Translations under genes and position numbers: made by a program
Notes under the pieces: generated by a model
What the model was told of the DNA's origin: nothing
What the model saw: only the letters and a program-made list of their open reading frames with translations
The model's database searches: none
Shown: positions 1 through 11,062 of the stretch, piece after piece
Layout: the number at the start of each line of letters is the position of its first letter
Position numbering within the stretch: the first letter of the stretch is position 1
DNA from: Topomyia yanbarensis
Lineage: Eukaryota; Arthropoda; Insecta; Diptera; Culicidae
Assembly: GCF_030247195.1 (NCBI RefSeq)
Contig: NC_080670.1
Location: forward strand, 214,570,546 to 214,634,545
DNA: 64,000 bases
Reading direction: 5' to 3'

Positions 1-958
1 GGATCACTTCTCCGTTGGCTTCAGTCATATCTAGTAGGCCGTCAACTCAGCGTGAATATAGGCAACGACCACTCTGAAATGTTTGAAGCTACGTCTGGCA
101 TCCCACAGGGACGCCATCTTGGATCCATTATCTTTCTACTTTAGTTCAACGACGTGAATTGTAGACTCAGTGGACCACGCTTGTCGTATGCTGATGACGT
201 TATGGTATTCAACCATATCAAGACTTTGGCAGACGCTCACATCCTGCAGAATCAATTCGATGTCTTTAGCGAGTGGTGTATCGATAATCGAATAATTCTA
301 AATCCCGCAAAATGTTCTGCAATCACCTTCTCGAGGAAAAGAGAATCTATTAATTTCGACCGCAATCTCTCAAGACAGCTTATTCCGCGAGAATGCTGTA
401 TGAAGGATCTTGGAGTGATATTAGATTTCAAACTCACTTTCAAGCAACACGTCTCATATGTCATTGGCCGGGCATCACGAAATCACGGATATCTACTGTC
501 CAAATAGTCTGTACTGTTCCCTAGTCCGATTCCCTCTCGAGTATTGTTCGATGATTTGGAGCCCGCACTATATGAACGGTTGCGACCGAATTGAAGGTAT
601 CCAACGCAAGTTTATACGATTCGCTCTGAGACAGCTAACCTGATACAGCAAGAGCTCTAGTTGTCGCCGATCTGTTGTCAGCGGCAGACACATCGATTCT
701 CCAGCTTTGTTCGAACGAGTAAACGTCCAAGCTAGAACTAGGGCGTTACTCTTTTGAGAGTGCCTCTTCGGCGGTTCAACCACACAGGGAATGCAGCCAT
801 CACAGGATTAAAAAGAACATTCAATCGTGTGACACACCTATTCGACTTTAATTTGACTCGTAATGTAATTATTTTTTTAATAATTTTTAGAGTAGGACAT
901 GATTGGACCGAGTGCCTCCTTCTATTGATTTACGTTTTTAAATAAAAAAATAAATAAA
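1..958 (+). pseudogene. Decayed non-LTR retrotransposon, RT palm to 3' end (Jockey-like)
   Basis: Conceptual translation gives the C-terminal half of a non-LTR reverse transcriptase. Palm motif SGIPQG lies near 94-111, followed by catalytic YADD at 187-198, and the conserved tail QRKFIRFALR near 603-632. The frame is broken by a TAG at 142-144 (where such RTs continue F-N-D), a stop at 505-507 with a frame change, a stop just after 640, and further breaks to about 910. The last recognisable piece, VPLRRFNHTGNAA, is the usual arginine-rich C-terminal end. An A-rich AAATAAAA-like tail at about 940-958 marks the 3' end. The 5' part lies outside the window. Jockey-like assignment is by motif pattern; a related clade such as CR1 is possible. 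It cannot encode an active enzyme. Confidence 0.85.
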
Positions 959-960
959 AT

Positions 961-1110
961 TCAGCCAGTGAATTTTGTCAGGAAGTGCAAGTAGGAATCG
1001 ATTTCGCCCTAGCTTAGCTGATCTGAATCTCGCAGAGTGGTCCTTGTCAGAAAATTTGGTGACCGGGAAAGATTCGCCAGATCAGTTAGAAATGCTGAAT
1101 TCCAGTGAGC
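961..1110 (+). repeat. Interspersed repeat fragment, also at 10780-10920
   Basis: This stretch shares two blocks, TTCGCCCTAGCT and GCAGAG.GGTC..TG.CAGAAAATTTG, in the same order with 10803-10915. The intervening bases differ in length. It adjoins the A-rich tail of the preceding retroelement. No coding capacity is seen; the family is not recognised. Confidence 0.55.
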
Positions 1111-1984
1111 AGTCCAAATAAATGTCTCAAAATCGTCCAATGGGTATCGTATACAGGACGCCTGTAGAGCGATCCATTTCGGGTAAGCAGACGTCCTTTA
1201 TTACTAGGATATGTGGCGATTTGTTATCATTAGATGTTTGAAAGTGTGGTTTTGTGTATTTTCATGCACCTGTAAGCTAAAAGCTGATAAATTTAGGTCT
1301 AGCGGTAGCGTATCATATTGTGCAATATATAGCACAAGTCAAATTAGTTTCAATTCGAGCATACCTCCGACAGATCGACGGCTAACTTAACTGATACAGG
1401 ATCCCAAACTCTTCCGAGATCCACCTGTACATCTTTTCAGCAACTCCCACTACTCCTTTCAACTGGAAAAACGAACTGTTTTTTTTTTTTTTCAAATGAA
1501 GCTTGCTGTAATTTGCTATTTTCCAAACAGGGACAGGGAAACTGTCTACCTCTTCGTTTGTGACGCATTTCGACCAGTATTTATTTTGTATGGGAGTGGT
1601 ACTTCTAGTGTATTCAGGCAGCATGCGGTGCTTTGTTGATTTTTTTCTCCACTTTGATATAGCTACTGAAAATTATAGACTAGGTGTGGAGAATTTCAAG
1701 CTGTTCGGAGCCAAGTTGACGAAGGAGCGATTCGACATGAGTATTTGAGCAAGCAACAAATGAACTCTTGCAGACCGGTTTCACGAACACTCATTCAGTT
1801 TCTTGGTTGAAATTTGTGTCATTTGAAGTATACGTACATCATCCGTAGAAAAGTCTAGTGGTATGCGGGTTCTTGCATTTTCTGGTGCTGATTGCTACTG
1901 TCCTTTTTTATTTTAATTGAATAAATATTTTTTAGTTATTTTTTATTTTAGAACAATAACATCCAAACCGAGAATACTAGAACG
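1110..1984. other. No gene recognised
   Basis: Mixed non-coding sequence. AAAATCGTCCAATG near 1130 recurs at about 6212, so 1110-1200 may be a relic of the repeat at 6065-6390. Short ORFs at 1382-1624 (minus) and 1560-1748 (plus) overlap antisense, contain a T12 tract and match nothing I recognise. Confidence 0.5.
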
Positions 1985-3195
1985 ACCTCATCAGATCTAC
2001 TATCAATCTATCTTCTGACCTCGCACAAAGCAGAAGCAAAAAAAATCGCTACGCTATAGCAGGCTATAGGAACCAGTGAATCAAGCCAGCTTTTGTTCTG
2101 TATCAGTGCATACACAAATTGTATCGTTGCACCCGACTGCGGAGTGAAATGAGTTTGCTAAATGAAACAAAAGTGCCCGTGCTACGGGATAACACGATTT
2201 CGATCGATTTTAATAAAATTCGTGTTAGACCCACATTTCAGGAAGTGGAACAGTTAGTTAAGGTTAAAAATGGAGGTTAATTTCGCTGAAGTTACGTACA
2301 TTCAGCTACAGCAAGTAAAAAAACTGTGTTTTGATCACGTTTAGAAGCTTAGCACAGGCAGAAAACTTCATTGCCAAAAACAACATGTAACACGAGGTCG
2401 AATTTAATAACAAGATCAAGATCCCCGTGCATATGGAAAACGACATGGTGGACGTGCGTATCCATGATTTGGCCCCGCGCACAAGGGATGATTACAACGA
2501 ATCATGTCGCAATATGGAGAAGTAGAATCTATTACGAATGACACCTAGAGAAATTTTTTCCCCGGTATTCCCAACGGCGATACAATACGAATTGTGAGGA
2601 TGAGAGGGACTAAACCAATACCGTCTTACATGACTATCGAATGCAAATCACCGAAGGAAGGCGTGACCTATAAGCAAACAACGCTAATCACATATCCCGG
2701 GCAGACCCCAACATGCCAATTCTGTAACCATACAGTTCACTACGGAAAAACATGCGCCGAAGCATCTAGTCAAAATTCATCTACTACATCCACTGACACC
2801 ATCAGATAAACCAAAACCAACGATCCAATTGACCAGGTGTACAACGACAACCACTCCCAAATCAACCAACTAGCATCGCCAATAAAGAAGCAAATACCGA
2901 TGAAGACGAACAAGAAACAAATAAGATTCTCTGATCGTGAACAGGAAGAAAGCAGTACCGATGATGACATGGACGGAAACGATAACGCGAGAGAAGGCAG
3001 ACTGAATAACCCCCAAGCGGCTTCACCGCCAAGGAAAAGGATCGCAACACGCACCAGCAAACTGCGTCAATAAGATCTGGCAGACCGACGTTCTTAGAAT
3101 TTTGTTATTTTTACTTATCGTAAAAAATTAAAACACCCACGGCTCAGTTGTGCTAACGCATTGAGCCGTTTCAAATAAATAATTAGATAAAAAAA
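1985..3195 (+). mobile_element. ORF1-only (gag) non-LTR-type element
   Basis: The 5' region (1985-2180) is shared with 45485-45655, so it belongs to an interspersed family. It carries one gag-like reading region (2149-3073). The 3' end is a short untranslated segment with a GGCTCA / TGAGCC inverted pair and a poly(A) run at about 3189-3197. No reverse transcriptase follows, so this copy would depend on enzymes supplied by another element. Either the family is naturally ORF1-only or the polymerase was deleted. Confidence 0.65.
2149..3073 (+). pseudogene. Gag-like ORF1 with CCHC zinc knuckle
   Basis: Reading starts MSLLNETKVPVL at 2149. A frame change near 2270 and in-frame stops break the N-terminal half, but the remaining pieces (for example MENDMVDVRIHDLAPR near 2433-2480) read in other frames. 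The C-terminal part from 2594 has a zinc knuckle of form C-x2-C-x4-H-x4-C at 2714-2755 (CQFCNHTVHYGKTC). It is followed by a Ser/Thr-rich and then acidic and basic low-complexity tail ending at the TAA 3071-3073, with one internal stop at 2807-2809. Such proteins bind the element's own RNA. Decayed copy. Confidence 0.75.
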
Positions 3196-3820
3196 AATCA
3201 GATCTACTATAGTTTGTGTATGACACTTGAGATTTCACACATCTGGCGGATTGTAGAAGTGGATTGAACAGGTCTGTGTGGGTGATGTCCCGGCTAACGA
3301 TTGACGAACTTTCCCAGTAAAGTTCAGCCTGAACTTTACTGGGTATTGGCAGTTACGTAATTCAGAAGACCAGCTGTCAGTTTGTTGGATGAAGCTATAG
3401 CTGTAATGATTCCGAAAATACAAGAGAATGAGGAGGAAGTATTGCATGCGGCAGCTGGAGTGCCAGACGAACTTATGAAAGCAGAAGAAGTATTTCATAA
3501 CTCGAAGTTGGGCAAGAAATGGATTCTTATACACAATGTGAAGATGCAGATGTTAGTCATGAGCTACTATCCGAGGAATTTGCGGGAGAGTCAGAAAAAA
3601 AAATCGGTGGCAGAAAAATCGACATCCCCATTCCAACTTGACTGTCCCGGGGCCAGAATAAGATTACTCCAAGCACCAGTGATTGGAAGTGCAGAAAACT
3701 AGGTTGGTTCAATGATTTCATTTCTTCTGATGGTGCATTTTCTGCTGTAGATTGGCCATCTAAATCAATCAATCAAGAACAAAACCTGGATGGTTCAAAA
3801 CTCATCGGGGGATTTTCGGC
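3195..3820 (+). other. Possible copia linker region, weak
   Basis: An open frame at 3382-3702 (106 aa; acidic stretch near QENEEEVLHAA, later lysine-rich) precedes clear copia reverse transcriptase remnants. By position it could be the integrase to RT linker of the same element, but no diagnostic motif is visible. 3300-3345 contains the inverted pair CAGTAAAGTTCAG / CTGAACTTTACTG. Confidence 0.3.
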
Positions 3821-4493
3821 ATGAAAACGGATACTTAAAAGCAAAATTAGTCGTTACGCAGAAGAACATCCACTACGTCGAAAGGTTGACCCCGGTGACA
3901 AAATTTGACATGATCAGGGCATCATTAACCATCGCGAGTATCAGGGAAACGAAAATCCATGAATAGATTGCGAACAGCATTCCTTAACGGCGGAATAGTA
4001 GAGAACCCTACGTTAATTCAATGCATTGGACGTTTATGCACCGAATACCTAAAATTTCGAACGGGTCGTTGCTCTTAAGTGGACAAAGCTGGATTGGTAT
4101 AGAACCGTTTTAATGTTTCAATTTGGAGGAAATCAAATCATTTAGACGGCTTTTCGGTTTAAGGAACGGGTGCGAGATCTCAGTGTGCGTATTTTAAACG
4201 TCAGATATCTCAAATGTCCGAATAATGAAGCTGACGGGGAGCTGACGGAGCTCAAGCCAAGTCGAAAGCCTGTTGAAGCGACCACTATACGCGTTGAAGC
4301 AATCTTCAAAATTCAACAAATTTCTCAAAGCTCAGGGGTTCTTCCAGTCTCACTACAATTACTATGTGTACGTGAAAAACATAGAAAAGGAACAGTATTG
4401 ATCATAGTATATTTGAACGATCTGTTCATCATATCCCTGAAGCAGCAATTTGAACAGTTCGATGGGATTTTATTTGAACTGCTAGTCTCTTGA
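3820..4493 (+). pseudogene. Decayed Ty1/copia reverse transcriptase
   Basis: Several copia RT hallmarks appear in order in different frames: GYLKAKLV and PVTKFDMIRASLTIAS (about 3826-3940), AFLNG near 3970-3990, PLYALKQSSK with a following FNKFLKAQGF segment (about 4275-4345), and VLIIVYLNDL at 4395-4424. The last is the catalytic box, where family members carry YVDD; here it reads YLND (4410-4421), so the first aspartate is lost. Frameshifts and a TAG near 3963 separate the blocks. No LTR was recognised. An inactive LTR-retrotransposon remnant. Confidence 0.8.
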
Positions 4494-6060
4494 ATTGTAA
4501 CTCGGCGGATGAGAATAACTGTCGGTGGCTTAACGATGATGGATCTTTGTTCTAAACGACTTGCAATCCTCGTTATTTTATTAGTTTTAGGTAATATTTC
4601 TTTGCAATAAATTTTGGTCCACCAAGCGGGTCTCAGAATAAAATAACAAAATTATAACTGAATAAATTTTTCGAAACAAACTGTGTAATCAATCTTCTTA
4701 GTTGCAAAAATAACCAATTATAACAAGTATCAACAGAGTTTTGATAGTGTTTTGTTATGATCTTCTGATGCGGGAATAGTCTGCCAAGCTTCCCTTCACA
4801 GTTTTTGCTTGACCCCGACTGCAGTTGGGGCTAGAACCTGATTCAGTTTTGCTTTAAACAAAAATACAGCATTAAGTCTCACGCAATTTTGAACTCGGAT
4901 AGTAGTTACCCATTTTTTGCTCTCGAAAGCTCTCTAATTACTAGGCCTATTTCCTCAACAGCGGAATTGTTCCGTTGGAATGGTGTTTTTTTGAGAATCT
5001 ATCAACAATCTGTTGAACTACGTTGGAATTAGGAGCTAGCAGTTCTCCTTGTCTTAGTCTGATAGAAGGTAGATGAAATGACTGAATTAACATTAACCGA
5101 TTTTGCAGATTGATTTTTGAACTTTTTATTAAATTTGTAAGAACATCTGGCTCATAGTAAAAAGGTTTTTTTTTTTTTACAAATTAGAGGGCTTTCGATA
5201 TACATCATAGAAAAAGAATAGATAGTCAAATTAACCGCGCTAAATTATTTGAACAATATTTTTTCTGTTTTTAAAAAAGGCAGCAGCAAAAAAATTTAAA
5301 AAAAAAACGGAATAGAATAACACAAGAATCACATATTTAGGCAGAAAAAAACCAAAACCTTAGACTACGAACCTGATTCGTAAATGCTTTTTTCGATGTT
5401 CCATTATTTCAGTTTTGCGCCAGTAAACAAAAAGCGAACAAACATCATCCCCGGATTAAGCGTTGTTTGTTGCGAAACAACAAATAAATAAGAGATTTCT
5501 CTATCTAACAAAATAGAAAAGCGACTAAATAGAACAAAACGACGCAAGATGGGGAAATTTAGGACAATTTAATACAGTATGCAACTAAAAAAAAAACGAT
5601 TGTAAATATGTCTAAAGAAAGAAAAAAGTACATAAATATAGCAAGTATCTTATTCGCTAGAAGGGTTACGGATACGAAATGATGACGGGAATAGTAGCCC
5701 ACCCGCCCACGACGGTCCCGAAAACCGAGACGAAATCAGCAGAAGGCAGGAAGAATGTGGGGTTTTTTTTCGAGCTACACCGGTTGAACGTAAAAATAGC
5801 CATTTAGTCAGAGATGTATAAATCTTAATCTGTGATTACTATTACAATTTAAAGAGAAAAAACGATAACAAACAAGATTTATTTTGCTTTTTTTTCTAAA
5901 AAAAAATGCTGTCGAATATCAATTTTTTCTCTGCTTTATTTTGATTTTTTAATGTAACCTACGAAACGAAGCTTGCTCATTGAATCGCCTTCAGAGGTTT
6001 CCTTCCTTCGATTTCCTTCGGATAGAACGGAGTTTGTATTTTTAAAAAGTCCAAAAAGTC
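4494..6060. other. AT-rich non-coding, no gene recognised
   Basis: Many A and T homopolymer runs, no ORF of note and no recognisable transposon protein. A GC-richer patch at about 5690-5750 stands out from the AT-rich background but has no coding signal I can support. Confidence 0.5.
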
Positions 6061-6064
6061 AAAA

Positions 6065-6390
6065 TCACCCAACATGGGGTCCTATGACGGACGCCTGAAT
6101 TGAACGATTTATTGGACGCAGCCGTCCAACGCGTTGGACGGCGACGTCCAACGAACCGTTCAATGCATCAGTCGTGAGTCGTCCATACCCCCTAAGAAAA
6201 GGATGTTTCAAAATCGTCCAATGACGGATGTTCGTCCAACAAACGCTAATCGTTGAACTCATGTAGGACGATTTATCAGGATACTCAGTGGGATGCGTGT
6301 TGCACGATTTTGTACCTTGACCAACTGAGAAGCCTAAAAATTTGGAACAAAATCGTCTAATAATGGACGATTGCTTATGGGGGTGCGGTA
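6065..6390. repeat. Repeat rich in CGTCCAAC/GTTGGACG words
   Basis: The words CGTCCAA, TTGGACG and their variants occur repeatedly in both orientations. A perfect 22-bp palindrome sits at 6121-6142, centred on CCAACG/CGTTGG. The word AAAATCGTCCAATG recurs near 1130. This looks like a palindromic MITE or satellite remnant. The 65-aa minus ORF inside is a by-product. Confidence 0.5.
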
Positions 6391-6504
6391 TTTACACTGG
6401 GGATCAAATGCAACAACCGATTCCGACTCAATCGATTTTGGCTGGAATCGATTCAATATTCCGAATGATTTGATCGAGTTTTAGATGCTGCGAACGCACT
6501 GATA

Positions 6505-6700
6505 TACAGCCGTGATTCTCTGGTTGGGCCATACCATCTGTCCAACTAACGAATTTGATTCGCTAGTTGGACCGAAAATGCATCTGCTCACATCTCTAAT
6601 TAAAGTCAGTTTGATTGTCAAAGTGAATTTGACACAAGATTTTCACATTCAGATCCCTCCAATCCACACAAGGGTGTGGGTTTTCACACGTTCAAGGCAC
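6505..6700 (+). mobile_element. MITE fragment, CAGTCGTGATTC family
   Basis: Starts with TA then CAGCCGTGATTCTCTGGTTGG at 6505, a variant of the terminal repeat seen complete at 44873-44979. Downstream, TCAGTTTGATTGTCAAAGTG near 6606-6625 recurs at 12222-12241. The distal terminal repeat is not recognised, so this is a 5'-end fragment. Confidence 0.6.
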
Positions 6701-7853
6701 GTAAAAATAAAATGTATTGACAACCGAAACCTGTCAATATTTTTTTGAAGATAAAACTTGTTCGCAGCACTCATGGTCTCATTTATGGGCGACTGAAAAT
6801 AAGTCGGAAGAACAGATCATGCTTCCAAAAAAATTAAAGGGTTGTGTACAGGACACGACCACGGTGACATTAAAAATGTAGCTTTTTTCAAGAGCGTGCA
6901 AATGTATTTTATCTATCACACATATCGACTCAAGTTCTTGCTCACTCGCCTGTTTTTTATGTTACAATTTGCTATATACCCTCCCCATTAAAACATAATT
7001 TATTGAAGGTCTTTTAACGGTAATCTATTAATTAATCAAGTATCTCACTAGGTGATTGGCATTATTTGGCTAATCCATCTAGTAAAAATAGGCTGTCTGT
7101 CCAGAAAATATATTTAAAAGAAAAGTTCCATATTTAGAACCGTGACGAGGAAGCCCACGCCCAGCAACGGAAATATACAGATTCTTCATGAAATATGAAA
7201 TTTCATTTTCCATTTAAATTTTCAATAATGTATTAATGAACTTAAGTAAACAATCTTAAGGTTAAGTATTTCTTGATCGATTAGTGGTGAAAAAAATGAA
7301 ATTATTTGATAAATTACATTGTTATGCAACGTTCGCACTACCAGTTAAAACGGGTTTTATGCTATCTTGGTGACATTTTCTCTTGTTGCTAATTATTAAA
7401 ACGTGTTATAACTCTGTAGTGTAAACATTGTATTATTAAACCAATTCTGCAGCGTTTTATGTTATATAGGTGTTTTATGTGGTAATAGGACTGACATAAT
7501 TATATCTTCAGTACAGCGGTTTGTTGCATAATTTCAAACAGATATATTTTAAAATTTAAATTAGTATACCTAACCGTTCTATTTGTTGTATACTTTAAAA
7601 CGCAATTAGAACTGTGTTTTAACTACATAGGGCAGGACAGATACTCTGACTGGATAAACTGGGAAAACAATTTTAAGTCCAGTAACGATTAAGACATGGC
7701 TTGAATTTGAATCGAAAAAGAACACCCGCCTAAACTGCTGCTGGGACGGTAAGTTCTGTTTTAAAATTTTCCGTTGTGTACAGTACGAAACAAAAGTGTT
7801 TGAAATTAGAAAACAAAAAGTTCTGCTGGGAATGTGATTGTTTCCGATGCAAT
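6700..7853. other. AT-rich non-coding, no gene recognised
   Basis: No ORF or element end could be supported. Several GTTTTA / TTAAAAC words around 7340-7620 (for example TTAAAACGGGTTTTAT, TTAAAACGTG, TTTTAAC) suggest a decayed repeat but give no clear unit. Confidence 0.4.
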
Positions 7854-7991
7854 TACACTCAGGTTTTTTTTACGCAGGGGATACAGGCCGTGCAAATGAA
7901 AACCGCCTAAATTAAAAAAAAACGCGTAAATGAAAACCGCGGAAATTTCAAAATTCGCGTAAAAAATACCGCGTAATAAAACCTGAGTGTA
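7854..7991. mobile_element. TA-flanked MITE, CACTCAGGTTTT ends
   Basis: Left end TA-CACTCAGGTTTTTTTTACGC and right end GCGTAATAAAACCTGAGTG-TA are inverted copies, flanked on both sides by TA (7854-7855 and 7990-7991). The interior holds the repeated word AAATGAAAACCGC (twice, near 7894 and 7927). Length about 138 bp, no coding capacity. TA duplication and small size fit a Tc1/mariner-type MITE. Confidence 0.8.
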
Positions 7992-8299
7992 CTCCCCTAT
8001 ATAAAATACTACGCTGCTGAACAGTGCAATAACTACAGAAGCACGTTGTCAGATGCCTTACTGATAAAAAACATATAACCAAAATATGAAACATATGAAA
8101 ACCAATAGGCTCTTTACCCTAGGCAGCTACAATGCGCCGTAAACATGGATTAACAAGTTACAACGCACACGCATGCATAAAAATAAATATATTTTATTCA
8201 AACGCAACACTCTTAAGCAGCACACACCGTATTGAATTAAATCCAAACCACCCCACCCACCCACTTTGCAAATCATTCTGTGGCACCGTGCTGGTACCC

Positions 8300-8640
8300 G
8301 AAAAATCCGCACACGGCCACCGCTGCCGAAAATGCATAGCGTCTACCGCTTATTGTAGTGCCCACACGCTGCAGCCATAATCTTACCCGTTCGACATAAG
8401 AACAAAAACTGATTCAAACGGGTACGCATCACCTCTATTTATAAACTAACCGTATATGGTTTAGTCACTTAGGTGCGAGTGTGTGCAAATGCCAACGTTG
8501 CCGAAAATCGATAGCGCTTATTGCATCGCCCGGAGATGATGTTGTTCGTATGAGACAAGAGCAACAACTGATTTAAACGGACATGCGTCGCTTCTATTTA
8601 TGACTTTTCGTCTTTCATTGAGTCACTAAGCTGCCCTCTT
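8300..8640 (+). repeat. Two diverged tandem copies of a ~175-190-bp unit
   Basis: The ordered words GCCGAAAAT..ATAGCG, GCTTATTG, GATT.AAACGG, CGTC/GC..CTTCTATTTAT and GAGTCACT/AGTCACTTAG occur in 8310-8470 and again in 8495-8635. Both copies carry a TATTTAT box near their ends. Function unknown; the tandem arrangement with a repeated A/T box could be a promoter or LTR relic. Confidence 0.55.
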
Positions 8641-9670
8641 TTGACGGCTGTGTCTGAGAAATCTGCCTCACGAATGGTAATTTTCCCGTTTTTCGTGAAC
8701 TTTTTAATTTTACCAATTTCCAAAAGTCTACTTTTATTGGGGAGATATTAAATTATTACCAATATTTAAGTTAGGTGTTTCTGAATCGGTTGGTGTATGA
8801 ATGATTAAAATCCATCTAGTAATATCGGAGTTATAAGCGTGCAAACCTTACATAGTTTCGTTACATGGGAGATAGTTTAGATTTTAGAATGACACCTAGC
8901 CCCAGATAGTGGAGTAAGACATTTTTAATGTCAAAAAACTCATTAACATCTATCAGAAGCCTAAATGTCGGTTTAAAATTTTGAGTGTTAACTCGAATTG
9001 AGGTGTTTCGATGTGGGAACCGACGTAAAATGCATCCTCCACAGCTTATAATTCTTTTTGGTGTTTTATTTTGCACGAGAGAATCTTCCTTCTTGAGAAA
9101 AATAGACAGCATTAAATTACATATTGTATTTCGCAATCAGGAGCCCCCTCCCCGAAAGCATCAGGAGCATATGGAAGGGAACGAGAAATTGCATGCTTAC
9201 ATATATGTAAGAAAAAGTGGGGGCAATCAATAGAAACTGGACGCACTTAACGATGATTATTATTGGTGTACGTGATGAAGACGCGAGGGCGTGCGTGCGC
9301 GGTGTTTATTTTAGCAATTGGAATGCGAAACAAAAATAAAGCTAAGTAAAATTAACATTAAAAAGGAAAGAAAACACATGGAAAAAAATATTCAATTAAC
9401 CAATCTATGTATATGTATGTGAGCATATAAAGGTTTTACTCATAATTGAAAATAAAAAGGAAAAAATTAAACGTTTGGTCTCGGTCGCCTTTTTGTTGAA
9501 AGAACTGGTTCGGATTTTGTTTGGGGGACTCTTTTTCCTTCTAGCTGCACGGGATATCGACTACAGTTGCCTGGTAAGATACCATGTTTTTTTTTAGGAA
9601 AATGTGATATGTATTGGTCAAAATCTAAAGTCCCTTGACAACAGAAAAGCTTTTCTTTCAGATAGGTATG
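8641..9670. other. No gene recognised
   Basis: Non-coding sequence. Overlapping ORFs of 91 aa (minus, 8861-9136) and 82 aa (plus, 8985-9233) are antisense to each other and show no recognisable domain. The region 9280-9480 is A-rich. Confidence 0.4.
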
Positions 9671-9951
9671 GTTTTTTTTAGTGTTTCGGATTCTCCCCGT
9701 CAGTAACTAACACCAACTTAGTGCTAGTTAGATGAGGTCAAAACCAGATTTTAGTTAGACACTAAAATCCAAAAAGTCACACGTCTTACTTGAACGCTAA
9801 ACAACTGGCACTTACGCCGAGTGACGTCTCGATAGTAAGCACAGAGGTTCTGTTTGCCAACGAGGTATATGAACCGAAACTGTTGGTGTTGGCTACTGAT
9901 ATTAAGTTGGTGTTAGTTATTGACAAGGAGAATCCGCAACACTAAAAAAAC
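9671..9951. mobile_element. MITE with ~50-bp terminal inverted repeats
   Basis: The left arm 9671-9720 (GTTTTTTTTAGTGTTTCGGA onward to ACACCAACTTA) is inverted at 9902-9951, ending CAACACTAAAAAAAC, with about four differences in 50 bp. The arm core CAGTAACTAACACCAACTT is nearly identical to that of the element at 45127-45356, but the outer ends differ. Length 281 bp, non-coding. No clear target duplication was seen. Confidence 0.8.
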
Positions 9952-9984
9952 ATTTTTTATGTTATGTTTTGTTTTCTGAGTATG

Positions 9985-10535
9985 TAACGAACCACGGTGG
10001 TAGGCAGACGTCCCGTTTAAGCTTTTATTTTCGAGACAGTTTCCCACTACCATAGCCAGTGAGGCTGAATTGTCCGAGTGTGACGGTCCAAATACCCGTA
10101 TAGAGATTGCTGGCCCGTAGTTCGGGCACAAGTAAAAAGTGCGGTGTCTGTTCGCCGAAAGGGGGTGCTAATCGAACAGGAATTTGTCCGCTACTCCGGT
10201 TAATCAACATGGAACCGATCTCGCGGCGAGCAGGTCGATCCGGCGCAATTGCGTCACCGACACTAGGGAGGTTCCACCAACAGAACCTTGCTCACCGTCC
10301 TAGCTAAACACCTGGACAGCTGCCGTGGTAGTCACCGATAAGCTGCCAGAATCCGCAACACATTCCTGCCACCACCAGCATCCGGCAAAAGTATAAGAAC
10401 GCAGCTAGGAGAGAGGAGAATAAAAGTCGGTAAATTTAATATTTATTTTGTTTCTATGTTTCGTTGTGTTTACGGAAATCGCGGAAATTTTTGGTGCAAG
10501 TCGCCCTGCCATTTAGGGTCTGCCGGGCAGGCAAA
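9985..10535 (+). repeat. LTR-like repeat copy 1
   Basis: Collinear with 21425-21920. Shared blocks include ACGAACCACG, AGACGTCC, CCAGTGAGG, the G.GGTTCGG/GTAGTTCGG..CACA.GTA.AAAGTG region, GCTAATCG, and the 3' block AAATTCCGG or AAATTTTTGG followed by GCCGCCCTG...GGGTCYGCCGGGCA. It carries AATAAA upstream of the 3' block, as an LTR would. The 66-aa ORF 10107-10307 is part of the repeat, not a gene. Which retroelement owns it is inferred from the copy next to a BEL gag at 20.2-21.2 kb. Confidence 0.55.
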
Positions 10536-10920
10536 GATACCCGGTCAGCGTGGCAAGCAGAAAGTTAGCAAAAGTTGAGCAAAGCGAAATTGATGCTGGC
10601 AGAGTTTCTGCGAGTATTTTGCGCAATTTGTGCGAGAATTCTTGCAACGAATTCGCTCAAATGCAACAGATGTTTTGCTCGATTCGTGCTAAATTCTGCC
10701 AGGTAGGAATTGCCAGGATCTTTGTACAGTTTATGTCCGAGTTATGCCAGGGTTTTGCCCGGTTTCTGTCAAAATTTGCCAGAAAACGCGAGCGAAACCG
10801 AGTTCGCCCTAGCTCAACTAACCCGACGGGATACGTGCAGAAATCTGACAGGGCTGCCAAACCAAGACATACAGAAATCAAGCAGAGCGGTCTCTGCCAG
10901 AAAATTTGTTCACTGGGTAG
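10536..10920 (+). repeat. Repeat segment flanked by two copies of the same tail
   Basis: Lies between two near-identical tails (10390-10530 and 10912-11058). It holds many GCCAG and TTTGC/TTTTGC words and the interspersed-repeat piece also seen at 961-1110. A 131-aa ORF spans 10550-10945 but its Cys/Phe/Gln-rich composition follows the repeated words and no domain is seen. Confidence 0.45.
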
Positions 10921-11062
10921 GAGAGAGGAGAATAAAAGTCGGTAAATTTAATATTTATTTTATTTCTATGCCTCGTTGTGTTTACGGAAATCGCGGAAAT
11001 TTTTGGTACAAGCGCCTAAGTCGCCCTGCCATTTAGGGTCTGCCGGGCAGGCAAAGACAGAA
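10912..11062 (+). repeat. Second copy of the LTR-like tail
   Basis: From AGGAGAGAGGAGAATAAAAG to CTGCCGGGCAGGCAAAGA this matches 10401-10535 with only a few changes plus a short GCGCCTAA insertion. It ends near CCTAC, like the 21.9-kb copy. An AATAAA precedes it. Confidence 0.7.

Noticed and set aside
10550..10945. 131-aa protein gene
   Set aside because: Composition follows repeated GCCAG/TTTGC words, it overlaps known repeats, and no domain is present.
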